Shown: positions 1-8,099 of the stretch, one piece after another
Layout of the letters: each line of letters begins with the position of its first letter
How positions within the stretch are numbered: the stretch's first letter is position 1
Assembly: GCA_006226595.1 (NCBI GenBank)
Contig: SBGP01000114.1
Location: 1 to 52,214 of the forward strand
From: Deltaproteobacteria bacterium
GTDB lineage: Bacteria > Myxococcota_A > UBA796 > GCA-2862545
Length of the DNA stretch: 52,214 nucleotides
Direction of reading: 5' to 3'
Position numbers and translations under genes: made by a program
The notes under the pieces: generated by a model
What the model was told of the DNA's origin: nothing
The model's input: the letters and a program-made list of their open reading frames with translations, nothing else
Databases searched by the model: none

Positions 1-186
<186 letters not shown>

Positions 187-190
187 GGAA

Positions 191-266
191 TGGAGCGGGA
201 GACGAGGTTCGAACTCGCGACCCTCAGCTTGGAAGGCTGATGCTCTACCAACTGAGCTACTCCCGC
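191..266 (-). tRNA. tRNA-Gly (TCC anticodon)
   Basis: Cloverleaf on the reverse strand with GCGGGAG/CTCCCGC acceptor stem, anticodon loop CTTCCAA (anticodon TCC), T-loop TTCGAAC and an encoded CCA end. Third member of the Thr-Tyr-Gly-Thr-tuf operon. Confidence 0.95.
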
Positions 267-291
267 GAGTGCAGGGGGTACCTGCAGGAAA

Positions 292-376
292 TGGTGGGAA
301 GAGCTGGATTCGAACCAACGTAGGCGTAGCCGGCAGGTTTACAGCCTGCTCCCTTTAACCACTCGGGCATCTTCCC
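292..376 (-). tRNA. tRNA-Tyr (GTA anticodon)
   Basis: 85 nt on the reverse strand with GGGAAGA/TCTTCCC acceptor stem, anticodon loop CTGTAAA (anticodon GTA), the long variable arm expected of a class II bacterial tRNA-Tyr, and an encoded ACCA end. Confidence 0.95.
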
Positions 377-444
377 AGGATTCAGCCAAACGACGCGTGC
401 GTCGCTTGATGAAAGTCAGTGCTCTTAGAGAACGGTGCGCCGGG

Positions 445-517
445 AGCTGGCGATGGGACTCGAACCCGCAACCTGCTGATTACAAATCAGCTGCTCTACC
501 GATTGAGCTACGCCAGC
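445..517 (-). tRNA. tRNA-Thr (TGT anticodon)
   Basis: Reverse-strand cloverleaf with GCTGGCG/CGCCAGC acceptor, anticodon stem GCTGA/TCAGC and loop TTTGTAA (anticodon TGT). Unlike the other three tRNAs here, CCA is not encoded (TCCC follows), so the end must be added by CCA-transferase. First gene of the tRNA-tuf operon. Confidence 0.93.
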
Positions 518-553
518 GGAAACCCGCCGCCTTCGCCTGTCCAGCGCTCGGCG

Positions 554-583
554 CTTCTAATCTTGGCGCCATGGGGGTGTCAA
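554..583 (-). promoter_or_regulatory. Sigma-70-type promoter of the tRNA-tuf operon
   Basis: On the minus strand a perfect -35 box TTGACA (578-583) is followed after 18 nt by TAGAAG (554-559), with a GC-rich discriminator as is common for stable-RNA promoters. Predicted start is near 547, about 30 nt before the mature tRNA-Thr. The -35 box overlaps the stop codon of the upstream gene at 580. The -10 match is only moderate. Confidence 0.6.
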
Positions 584-1446
584 GGCGTAAGGTCGATTCT
601 CTCATTTTCGAGGTCGAACCAAGCTTCCGGGATCGATGCAGGGAAATCGACCCCCACACCGGACACGCGATCCACAAGGTTTCCCGCGGAATACCACTCG
701 ATCTCGACCGGCATCCACCGGCCGTCCGCGGTGCGCATCGAGCCCCGAAATAGTGTGACTTCGCCTCCGAGATCGGACGGTTCCTCGATGCAGAGCAGCC
801 TGGCACGGGCGTTCACGCAGCCGGGATCCGGCGTGACTCGCCCGCCGAATCCAACGGCGAGGGCATCGGCCAAAACGGCGTTTGGGCCGAGTTGCTCGAC
901 CCATTCGCGGACCTGCTCCGGACTCGCCGACTGGGGTCCGTCAGCCGTCCACAGCCGGGCGCGATCGCCATCGAGGAGGATTCGACTGCTCACGAGACCC
1001 TCGCCTTCCGTGGTGATCGCCACCGCGCGGCGATCGCCGTCCGCCCACCAATCGTGCACGGCCTGGCCGCCGTCCACGAGCTCGCGGGTGAACCAGAAAT
1101 GGACGACCGGCGACCTCTCCAGCTGCTCCGCGAGTCCCGTGTCCGCAGCCGTGGCCCGCGCGGTGAGGATCGCCGAAGGCTCGTCTCCGAGGATCAGGAC
1201 CCCCATGCCCAGGCTGGCGGTCACCTGGTCGGCGAGATCCCTGGCCCCCGTGGGCTCGAGCGGCTGAACATCCAGTCGCACCCGAAGGTCGCGGCCACTG
1301 CGAACCACGGAGGCGCCGTAGCCGAGATCCGCGAGCCGGCGCACCGTGCGGGCGCCCTGCCTCGTCCCTTCCACGGGGATCTCGAGTACAGGGGCAGCAA
1401 AGGCCAGTCCGAGGAGGAGTGAGAGCATGGCTCCTGCTATCCGCAC
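580..1446 (-). CDS. Exported protein of unknown function
   Basis: A 288-residue protein with a short signal peptide (an Arg, then the LSLLLGLAFA core, cleavage near Ala18). After it comes a roughly 60-residue stretch (TRQGARTVRRLADLGYGASV followed by alternating strands) that could be a small alpha/beta domain of SPOR type, but I do not recognise a family with confidence. Start taken at GTG 1446; the ATG at 1428 is an alternative but has AGGAG only 2 nt upstream. It is divergent from the NFACT gene (32-bp gap) and its end overlaps the tRNA promoter. No function is proposed. Confidence 0.6.
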   Translation of the reverse strand: MRIAGAMLSLLLGLAFAAPVLEIPVEGTRQGARTVRRLADLGYGASVVRSGRDLRVRLDVQPLEPTGARDLADQVTASLGMGVLILGDEPSAILTARATAADTGLAEQLERSPVVHFWFTRELVDGGQAVHDWWADGDRRAVAITTEGEGLVSSRILLDGDRARLWTADGPQSASPEQVREWVEQLGPNAVLADALAVGFGGRVTPDPGCVNARARLLCIEEPSDLGGEVTLFRGSMRTADGRWMPVEIEWYSAGNLVDRVSGVGVDFPASIPEAWFDLENERIDLTP

Positions 1447-1478
1447 GGTCCGCTGGTCCGCCAGGATAGGGTCGGACG

Positions 1479-2828
1479 ATGTACACGACCGAGCTCGCCC
1501 ACGTCATCGAAGAACTGGATGCCCTGAGTGGAGCCCACCGGGGTCAGGTATGGCAACCCCACCGCGATCACCTGGTGGTGGAGCTCGGCCCGCATCGCCT
1601 GGCGATCGTGACCGGGAGCGGCCGGGCCCGTCTGCACCTCACTCGACGTCGACCACGCCAGCCGAAAATGCCGTTTTCCTTCCAGGGAGCCTGCCGCGCA
1701 CACCTCGGCGGGGTGCTCACGGGTGCCCGGATGCTGGCCCCGAACCGCGCCGTCGAGCTCGAGTTCGGGCGAACGACGCTCCACGTGCGGCTGTTCGGCC
1801 GTGGTCTGTGCGTACTGCTTCGAGACGGCGTCCCACTGGCCGCGATGCACGGGCCCCCACCGGATGCCCTCCCCCCACTGGGCGCGCCCCCTGGCACCGG
1901 CCGCCCCCCGCGCTTCGAGCCGCGCGAGGGCGAGAGCTGGAACGACGCCGCGGACCGGTTCTTCGGGGATCGCGAGCGCGCGCGTCGACGGCAGGAGCTG
2001 CTCGGTCAAGTCCGCCGCAGGCTGGTCCGTGAGGTCCAGCGCTGCGAGCGCCTGATCGCGGCCCTCGAGGGCGATCTGGAAGCCTCCGAGCGGGCTCCGC
2101 TGCTCCGCGCACAGGCCGATGTGCTGGCCGCGAACCTCCATCGGGTCCACCGAGGAGCGGAGCGAATCACCCTCCCCTCCTTCGAGGATCCCGACGTGGA
2201 GTTCGAGATCGCACTCGACCCACGCCTGGGACCGCCAGAGAACCTGAACCGGCTGTACCAGAAGGCCCGACGGCTCGACCGGGCTGGGGATCGCGTGCTC
2301 GAGCGGCTCGATCACCAGGAGACGCGTCTCGGTGAGCTCCGTGCGATCGCGGAGCGGCTGGAGGCGCTTCCGTTCGACGAGCTCGAAGCGCTCGACCGCA
2401 CCCTCCCACGACAACAGTCGACGCGCGAGCACGGCCCACGCCAGGGCTGGGACACCTGGCTCGGCCCCGATGGCATGCGGCTTCGCGTCGGCAAGAACGA
2501 GAAGGCCAACCGAGCCCTGTGCTTCTCGGTGTCCAAGGGTCGGGACTGGTGGCTCCACCTCCGGGACGCGCCCGGGGCGCACGTCGTGCTCTCCCTGGGC
2601 TCGCAGCAGAGTCCACCACTTCCCGCCCTGCTCGCCGGCGCAGAGCTCGTGCTCACGGCGGCGCGTGTGCCTGTCGGCTCGTCCGCCGACGTCCAGTACA
2701 CGCAGATCAAGCACCTCCGGCCCATTCCCGGCGAGGAGAGCGCGCGCGTGCGCATCGCCCAGGAGAAGGTGCTGCGCGTGCAGCGCGATCCTGCCCAGCT
2801 CGACGCCTGGGTGCGCCTGGACCCCTAG
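1479..2828 (+). CDS. RqcH/Rqc2-type NFACT family protein
   Basis: 449 residues with an N-terminal NFACT-N-like region (strands such as LVVELGPHRLAIVTGSGR), a coiled-coil middle rich in Arg/Glu/Leu (about 150-300) and a C-terminal NFACT-R domain (about 315-445: WDTWLGPDGMRLRVGKNEKAN, WWLHLRDAPGAHVVL). The family (bacterial RqcH, eukaryotic Rqc2/NEMF, 'fibronectin-binding' FbpA) binds obstructed 50S subunits and directs C-terminal alanine tailing of stalled peptides. It is shorter than the roughly 560-residue Bacillus form, apparently lacking part of the central HhH region. ATG preceded by AGGG at 7 nt. Its stop overlaps the stop of the convergent M50 protease gene. Confidence 0.8.
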   Translation: MYTTELAHVIEELDALSGAHRGQVWQPHRDHLVVELGPHRLAIVTGSGRARLHLTRRRPRQPKMPFSFQGACRAHLGGVLTGARMLAPNRAVELEFGRTTLHVRLFGRGLCVLLRDGVPLAAMHGPPPDALPPLGAPPGTGRPPRFEPREGESWNDAADRFFGDRERARRRQELLGQVRRRLVREVQRCERLIAALEGDLEASERAPLLRAQADVLAANLHRVHRGAERITLPSFEDPDVEFEIALDPRLGPPENLNRLYQKARRLDRAGDRVLERLDHQETRLGELRAIAERLEALPFDELEALDRTLPRQQSTREHGPRQGWDTWLGPDGMRLRVGKNEKANRALCFSVSKGRDWWLHLRDAPGAHVVLSLGSQQSPPLPALLAGAELVLTAARVPVGSSADVQYTQIKHLRPIPGEESARVRIAQEKVLRVQRDPAQLDAWVRLDP

Positions 2829-3631
2829 ATCACGAGGGGAACCGGCGTCGCGCATAGCGCCCACACGATCGCGCAGGCGATCGCCAGGCGCTGCTCCACT
2901 GGCCCCGGAGGAGGATGCGCCCGCCGCACCTTCAGCGGCTCGCGCATGCCGAGCACGACCACGACGCCCCACACGAGCCACGGCCACCACGCGACTCCGA
3001 GCGCGCACAAGCCGAGGGCGACGAGGCCCGTCGCCACCGACTCCCGGCCAGGAAACAGCGCGGAGAACACGTGACCGCCGTCCAGCTGGCCGACCGGAAG
3101 CAGGTTGAGGGCGGTCACCAGGCACCCGACCCAGGCCGCAAAGCCGATGGGATCGCCGACGGAGACCCCGGGGCTCGTCCCCGTGAACAGACCCGCAAGG
3201 TGAAAGAGGGCGGGTGTCGACAGCTCACCGCCCACCTCCCCTGGCCCCTTCGCCAGCGATGCGAGTGCGATCACCGCGAATCCCGCGAGCGGCCCGCCCG
3301 CTCCCATGGCGAGCAGTGCGCGGCGGTCGGGCGGCAGCTCACGGACCTGGATGAGCGCGCCGAGTGTGCCGACCCACAGCGGCAGCGGCAGAAACAGCGG
3401 CGGCCCGAGCCGAAAGCCATACGCCCGCGCCAGGATCACGTGTCCTGCCTCGTGGGCACCGAGGATCGCCGCGAGCACCAGCGTGAACAGTGCCGCATCC
3501 ACCAGCTCCGCGCCGTCGGCCTCCCACTGCCACCAGCGGACGACGAACACCATGGCCGCCGTGATCGCCATCGACCACAGCGCTAGCTGGCGCATACCCG
3601 CATCCGGATCGCGACGAGGTACGAGACTCAC
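2825..3631 (-). CDS. M50 site-2 protease-like membrane metallopeptidase
   Basis: About 268 residues with several membrane helices. The zinc motif HEAGH sits in [20 protein letters not shown], and the third-ligand region [12 protein letters not shown] is typical of M50/site-2 protease homologues that cut substrates within or near the membrane. Start is a GTG at 3631 preceded by GGGAGG at 5 nt, better than the ATG at 3595. Longer upstream reading frame exists but lies antisense to the DnaJ-like gene and is not used. It is divergent from that gene. Substrate unknown. Confidence 0.85.
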   Translation of the reverse strand: MSLVPRRDPDAGMRQLALWSMAITAAMVFVVRWWQWEADGAELVDAALFTLVLAAILGAHEAGHVILARAYGFRLGPPLFLPLPLWVGTLGALIQVRELPPDRRALLAMGAGGPLAGFAVIALASLAKGPGEVGGELSTPALFHLAGLFTGTSPGVSVGDPIGFAAWVGCLVTALNLLPVGQLDGGHVFSALFPGRESVATGLVALGLCALGVAWWPWLVWGVVVVLGMREPLKVRRAHPPPGPVEQRLAIACAIVWALCATPVPLVI

Positions 3632-3682
3632 CCTTGCCTCCCGGCCCAGGGGCCGTACCTTGGGCGGAGCTGGAGGACCTCG

Positions 3683-4573
3683 GTGAGCATGCCCGATCCA
3701 TACCGCGCGCTGGGCGTGAGCCGAAGCGCGTCGCAGGACGAGATCAAGAAGGCCTACAAGAAGCTCGCCCGGAAGTACCACCCGGACCTGAACAACGATC
3801 CTGCGGCCGAGGAGCGGTTCAAGGAAGTGAACGCGGCCTACGAGGTACTCGGCGATCCCGACAAGCGCGCCCAGTGGGATCGCTTCGGTGAGGCGAGCAC
3901 GCGACCCGGCTTCGATCCGAGTGCGTTTCAGGGGGGCTTCGGTGGCTTTGGCGGCGGCCAGGGCTTCGGAGACATGGGAGACATCCTCGAGTCCCTGTTC
4001 GGCGGCGGCCTCGGGGCCGGCGGCGGACGCCGCAAGGGCGCCGACCTCCAGGCACGCTTGCAGGTGGACCCGATGCTCGCGATCCGCGGTGGCGAGAGCA
4101 GCCTGCGCATCGGCCGGCCCGACGGCAGCACCGACACGCTCAAGGTCCGCATCCCCGCGGGGGTCAAGGATGGCGGAAAGCTGCGACTCAAGGGTCAGGG
4201 CCACCCGCCTCCGGGTGGCGGACCGTGCGGCGATCTCATCGTCGTCCTCGAGATCCCCGAGCATCCGTTCCTCAAGCGCGTCGACGATCACCTCGAGATG
4301 GAGGTGCCGATCACGGTCGCCGAAGCCGTGCGCGGCGGGTCTGTGACCGTGCCCACGCCGACTGGAGACGTGAAGGTCGCGATCCCCGCCGGGCTGACCA
4401 GCTCGAAGCGACTGCGCCTGCGCGGCCGCGGCATCCAGACGCGGGAACCCAGCGATCTGTACCTGCAGCTGCGCATCGTCCTGCCGCCCGCGGACGCGCC
4501 CGGCGTCGCCGAGGCCGCGGAGGCCCTCGAGGCGGCCTACGACGGGGATGTGCGTGCGGGCCTCACGCTGTAG
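3683..4573 (+). CDS. DnaJ/CbpA-like J-domain co-chaperone without zinc finger
   Basis: 296 residues: an N-terminal J domain (about 5-70) with the HPD motif at 33-35 that stimulates DnaK ATPase, a Gly/Phe-rich linker (about 85-125), then the two-part substrate-binding C-terminal domain ([38 protein letters not shown]). The CxxCxGxG zinc repeats of classical DnaJ are missing, so it is a type II (CbpA-like) protein. Start at GTG 3683 is backed by GGAGG 6 nt upstream; ATG at 3689 is in frame two codons later. Confidence 0.9.
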   Translation: MSMPDPYRALGVSRSASQDEIKKAYKKLARKYHPDLNNDPAAEERFKEVNAAYEVLGDPDKRAQWDRFGEASTRPGFDPSAFQGGFGGFGGGQGFGDMGDILESLFGGGLGAGGGRRKGADLQARLQVDPMLAIRGGESSLRIGRPDGSTDTLKVRIPAGVKDGGKLRLKGQGHPPPGGGPCGDLIVVLEIPEHPFLKRVDDHLEMEVPITVAEAVRGGSVTVPTPTGDVKVAIPAGLTSSKRLRLRGRGIQTREPSDLYLQLRIVLPPADAPGVAEAAEALEAAYDGDVRAGLTL

Positions 4574-4582
4574 CCAGCGCGA

Positions 4583-5314
4583 CTAGGGCAGGACGAGCTT
4601 CATCACCGTCTTGCCGCAGCCCACGGTGTCGCCGGCAGCGAGCTTGGCCACACTGACCCGTCGACCATTGTGGTAGGTGCCGTTGGTCGAGCCGAGGTCG
4701 CGCAGGAAGATCATCTGCCGGCCGAACACCTCGATCACCGCGTGGTGTCGGGACACCTCGACGTCGGTGAGCGGCACCTCGCCGGTGCGACGGCCAATGG
4801 TGTTGTTGCCGCGGCTGAAGCCGAAGCGGGTGCCCTGGTCGCTACCCGCCACCACCTCGATCTCGGCGTGGAAACCTGGCGGCAGCCGAAGATCCTGGCC
4901 GATGAGGTCCGCGCTGCGTCCCCCACCCTGGAGCTCGACGAGCTCCTCGTCGAGGAGCCAGGCGATGTCGAGCTCGGAGAGGTGCCCAGCCTGCTCCTTC
5001 TCTTCCTTGCTGGCCGGCGGCTCGCCCACGTACAGGATCATGCGCGTGGAGCCGATGGTCACCTCGGCGCCGGGCCGAAGCGTGACCTCGCGCACCAGCC
5101 GTCCGTCGACCATCGTGCCGTTGGTGCTGCCGAGATCCTGGAGCACGAACTGACCACCGACCCCGCGAATGCGGCAGTGTCGGCCGCTGACCAGCGCGTC
5201 GTCGAGGATCAGATCGCCGCGCTTGCGGCCGATCACCACCTGACCGCCCGGTACGAGCGGCACGTTGAGGCCCTGGCGAGCCCCACTGACGATCTGGAGG
5301 AAGGCGTCGGCCAC
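4583..5314 (-). CDS. Tandem FHA-domain protein
   Basis: 243 residues with two forkhead-associated phosphothreonine-binding domains. The first (about 5-100) has IGRKRGDLILDD, SGRHCRI and LGSTNGT; the second (about 150-240) has IGRRTGEVPLTD, SRHHAVI and LGSTNGTYHNG. All core FHA residues (Gly-Arg, Ser-x-x-His, Asn-Gly) are present in both. A short acidic helix lies between. Likely an adaptor for Ser/Thr kinase signalling. It starts at GTG 5 nt after the HMG-CoA lyase stop, so the two genes are probably co-transcribed. Convergent with the DnaJ-like gene. Confidence 0.88.
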   Translation of the reverse strand: MADAFLQIVSGARQGLNVPLVPGGQVVIGRKRGDLILDDALVSGRHCRIRGVGGQFVLQDLGSTNGTMVDGRLVREVTLRPGAEVTIGSTRMILYVGEPPASKEEKEQAGHLSELDIAWLLDEELVELQGGGRSADLIGQDLRLPPGFHAEIEVVAGSDQGTRFGFSRGNNTIGRRTGEVPLTDVEVSRHHAVIEVFGRQMIFLRDLGSTNGTYHNGRRVSVAKLAAGDTVGCGKTVMKLVLP

Positions 5315-5320
5315 GGAGTC

Positions 5321-6262
5321 CTACGCGGTCGCGGCTTCGGACGACTTCGCCCGATCCCCGATCCAGAAGCGGTGGAAGCGACCGGGAAGCTGGCGGCCGA
5401 TGACGTTCTCCATGAACACGCCGACCTCGGCGGCCTTCTCGAGGGAGACGCCGGTATCGAGGCCCATCTGGCCGAACATGTAGAGGAGATCCTCGGTCGA
5501 CGCGTTGCCGGCGGCACCCGGAGCGTAGGGGCAACCGCCGGTGCCACCGATGGACCCGTCGAAGCTGCGAATGCCGCACTGCCAGGCCGCGTAGGCGTTG
5601 ACGAGTGCGGTGCCGCGGGTGTCGTGGAAGTGCACCGCGATGCGCTCGAGGTCGACCCCGCTCGCGACGAGGGACTCGATGATGCGCTTGACCAGGCCGG
5701 GGTCAGCCATGCCGGTGGTATCGCCGAGGGCGATCTCGTCCGCACCCGCCTCGATCAGCGCGTGGGCGAGGCTCACGGTCCGCTCGACCGGCACCTCGCC
5801 CTCGTAGGGGCAGCCGAACACGGTGGAGATGTAGCTGCGGACCTTGAGCTTCTCGGCCTTGGCCGTGTCGATGACGCGCTCGAGACCGGCGAGCGACTCG
5901 CGAACCGTGCGGTTCACGTTCTTCTTGTTGTGGGTCTCGCTCGCAGACAAGAAGGTCGCGATGTGGCGAACGCCCGCATCGAGCGCGCGGTCGAGCCCGA
6001 CGCGGTTGGGCACGAGCGCCCAGAAGCGTACATCGTCGGCCTCGGGAAGCTGACGAAGCACCTCGGAGGCGTCGGCGAGCTGGGGGATCCACCGAGGACG
6101 CACGAAGCTGGTGACCTCGATGTCCTTGAAGCCCGCCTCGACGAGCTGACGAGCAATGGACACCTTGTCCTCGGTGGACACGTGCGTCGGCTCGTTCTGA
6201 AGGCCATCCCGAAGGCACACCTCGTAGATGCGCACGGCCTGAGCTGGCGTTCCGGTTTCCAT
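5321..6262 (-). CDS. mvaB: Hydroxymethylglutaryl-CoA lyase
   Basis: 313-residue TIM-barrel enzyme of the HMGL-like family that splits 3-hydroxy-3-methylglutaryl-CoA into acetyl-CoA and acetoacetate (end of leucine catabolism). Visible are the metal/substrate motif LRDGLQNE near the N-terminus, GDTTGMADP, the metal ligands in HFHDTRGTAL, and the signature loop GGTGGCPYAPGAAGN with the catalytic Cys. ATG preceded by AAGGAG. The FHA gene follows 6 nt downstream. No other leucine-degradation gene is nearby. Confidence 0.93.
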   Translation of the reverse strand: METGTPAQAVRIYEVCLRDGLQNEPTHVSTEDKVSIARQLVEAGFKDIEVTSFVRPRWIPQLADASEVLRQLPEADDVRFWALVPNRVGLDRALDAGVRHIATFLSASETHNKKNVNRTVRESLAGLERVIDTAKAEKLKVRSYISTVFGCPYEGEVPVERTVSLAHALIEAGADEIALGDTTGMADPGLVKRIIESLVASGVDLERIAVHFHDTRGTALVNAYAAWQCGIRSFDGSIGGTGGCPYAPGAAGNASTEDLLYMFGQMGLDTGVSLEKAAEVGVFMENVIGRQLPGRFHRFWIGDRAKSSEAATA

Positions 6263-6471
6263 CCGCTCTCCTTCCCCACCAACCTAACACGCCACGAGCG
6301 CGCGCAAGGCAGCCCGTCGCATAGCGGGTCGTCGGCGCGGAGCCCAGCATATTCCAGCAGAAAGCCCGAATCGGCGGCCCCGTCGTTCGCTGGGCCGTCG
6401 GCGCCGGGCTCTCGTCGTCCGTGGACGAAGGATGCGACGCGCGAGGGCCTGGCCCTCGGGTCGAGCCGAAC

Positions 6472-7203
6472 TCACGCGCTCGCGAGCGCCTCGCCGAACA
6501 CCTTGGCGTACAGCTCGCGGTAGGTGTCGCCGAGATCGCCGAGGTCACGGCGGAACACGTCCTTGTCGAAGCGCTTCCGGGTGCCCTTCTCCCAGAGGCG
6601 CGAGCCATCCGGCGTGATCTCGTCGGCGAGCAGCACGCGGCCGTCGGCGGTGCGGCCGAACTCGAGCTTGAAGTCGACGAGGTCGACGCCGAGGTCGGAC
6701 CAGAAGCCGCGCAGCACGTCGTTCACGGCAAGGGCCTGCTCGGTCATGAACGCGAGCTCCCAGCGCTTCGCCCAACCGAAGAGCACCGCCACATCCGCAC
6801 CAAGGAGCGGATCGTTGAGCGCGTCGCTCTTGTAGAAGTACTCGACGAGCGGCCAGGGCAGCGCCTCGCCCTCTTCGCGACCGTAGCGCTTCGCGAGCGA
6901 ACCGGCGCAGTAGTTCCGGACCACCACCTCGACGGGGATGATCTCGACCTTCTCGCACAGCCACTCGGTGTCGCTGATCACCTCGACCAGGTGATGACGG
7001 ACGCCCGCTTCGGCGACCTTGCCGAACAGATGAGCCGAGATCGCCTGGTTCACGCGGGCCTTGTCGCCGATCAACGCGTGCTTGACGCCGTTGAAGGCCG
7101 TCGCGTCGTCCTTGAACTCGACCACGACGTGGTCGGGGCTCGTGGTGGTGTGCACTCGCTTCGACTTGCCGTCGTACAGCTGCTCTTGCTTGGTCCAGGC
7201 CAC
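6472..7203 (-). CDS. purC: Phosphoribosylaminoimidazole-succinocarboxamide synthase (SAICAR synthetase)
   Basis: 243 residues, matching the usual 235-250 of the bacterial enzyme, which joins CAIR and aspartate with ATP in purine synthesis. Characteristic blocks are LYDGKSKRVH at the N-terminus, FKDDATAFNGVKH, VVVRNYCAGSLAKRYG, LVDFKLEFGR and ADEITPDGSRLW. Start is a GTG at 7203 preceded by GAGGTG. The 209 bp downstream, to the HMG-CoA lyase start, hold nothing I recognise. No other purine genes adjacent. Confidence 0.94.
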   Translation of the reverse strand: MAWTKQEQLYDGKSKRVHTTTSPDHVVVEFKDDATAFNGVKHALIGDKARVNQAISAHLFGKVAEAGVRHHLVEVISDTEWLCEKVEIIPVEVVVRNYCAGSLAKRYGREEGEALPWPLVEYFYKSDALNDPLLGADVAVLFGWAKRWELAFMTEQALAVNDVLRGFWSDLGVDLVDFKLEFGRTADGRVLLADEITPDGSRLWEKGTRKRFDKDVFRRDLGDLGDTYRELYAKVFGEALASA

Positions 7204-7426
7204 GGGTCACCTCGCGCAGGGAGCCCGACTAACCCGCGCCTCGGAGGCCGGTTCCGGCGTCACGGAACGGGCACACGCTGGCGACGGATCCGACGCGTCT
7301 GTGGAAAACCCTAAGGAAAACTCTCAGAAAGCGGTTGACACGTCAAGCGCCTCCCAGTCAAAGCAGGGCTTGTTCCAGGGTCGATGCCCTCTCGACACCG
7401 GCGGATGCTCTGGGGACAAGAAGAAT

Positions 7427-7465
7427 CGAACGGTCGTTCGACAATCCGAACGGTCGTGCTATTCT
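7427..7465 (+). promoter_or_regulatory. tetR promoter with two operator copies
   Basis: An inverted repeat CGAAC-GGTC-GTTCG (7427-7440) is followed 20 bp later by a second, degenerate copy CGAACGGTCGTGC (7447-7459). A -35-like TTCGAC (7437-7442), 17-nt spacer and -10-like TATTCT (7460-7465) fit between and over the operators, so a repressor bound here would block polymerase. The predicted start of transcription falls at about 7472, the A of the tetR ATG, implying a leaderless mRNA; no ribosome-binding site is visible. Promoter boxes are only moderate matches. Confidence 0.55.
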
Positions 7466-7471
7466 TGATAC

Positions 7472-8065
7472 ATGACCCGTGGCTCCGATACCCGCGACAC
7501 CATCCTGGCCAGCGCGCTCGCCAACGCGAGCGAGGTTGGCCTCGAAGGACTCTCGATCGGCAACCTCGCCCGCCAGACGGGCATGTCGAAGAGTGGTCTG
7601 TTCGCGCACTTCGGCTCGAAGGAAGAGCTGCAGATCCAGGTCCTGCAGCGTGCCGCGGACCTGTTCACGGACTCCGTCGTTCGCCCGAGCATCAAGGCGC
7701 CGCGTGGCGAGCCGCGCGTCCGTCAGCTTCTCGAGCGCTACCTGGAGTGGACGAACAACAAGCGCATCCCCGGAGGATGCGTGTTCATGTCGGCGAGCTT
7801 CGAGCTCGACGACCGCCCGGGACCGGTGCGCGACGCACTGGTCGGCCACGTCGAGTCCCTGCGCAGCGTGTTCCGCACCGCGGCCCAGATCGCCATCGAC
7901 GAGGGCCACTTCCGAGCTGACCTCGATCCGCGCCAGTTCGCGTTCGAGGTCCATGGCGTCGTGCTCGCGTACCACGTGCAGCTGCGCCTCTTCGACGACG
8001 TCGACGCGCGCGACCGATTCTGGTCCGCCCTCGATCGGATCGTCGCCTCGGCCAAGGCCGACTGA
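7472..8065 (+). CDS. TetR family transcriptional repressor
   Basis: 197 residues. The N-terminal helix-turn-helix (about 8-55) has the family pattern LSIGNLARQTGMSKSGLFAHFGSKEEL; the rest is an all-helical ligand-binding and dimer region (GGCVFMSASFELDDRPGP). Predicted to repress itself and the downstream hydrolase by binding the CGAAC-N4-GTTCG repeats found just upstream and inside the next gene. 34 bp separate it from the hydrolase, so one operon is likely. The ligand is unknown, possibly a substrate or product of the hydrolase. Confidence 0.9.
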   Translation: MTRGSDTRDTILASALANASEVGLEGLSIGNLARQTGMSKSGLFAHFGSKEELQIQVLQRAADLFTDSVVRPSIKAPRGEPRVRQLLERYLEWTNNKRIPGGCVFMSASFELDDRPGPVRDALVGHVESLRSVFRTAAQIAIDEGHFRADLDPRQFAFEVHGVVLAYHVQLRLFDDVDARDRFWSALDRIVASAKAD

Positions 8066-8099
8066 GCTTCGCGACCCCACCCTCTCACTGGAGGACATC

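Noticed and set aside
3632-4291. N-terminal extension of the M50 protease frame
   Set aside because: The frame stays open to 4291 but is antisense to the DnaJ-like gene. The GTG at 3631 has a good ribosome-binding site, and the protein then has the normal family length.
4670-6523. 617-codon open frame on the plus strand
   Set aside because: Opposite the FHA and HMG-CoA lyase genes, both with full family motifs.
7335-7357. TTGACA at 7335-7340 as a plus-strand promoter
   Set aside because: No acceptable -10 box at 16-19 nt, and it is over 130 bp from the tetR start, where a better-placed promoter with operators exists.
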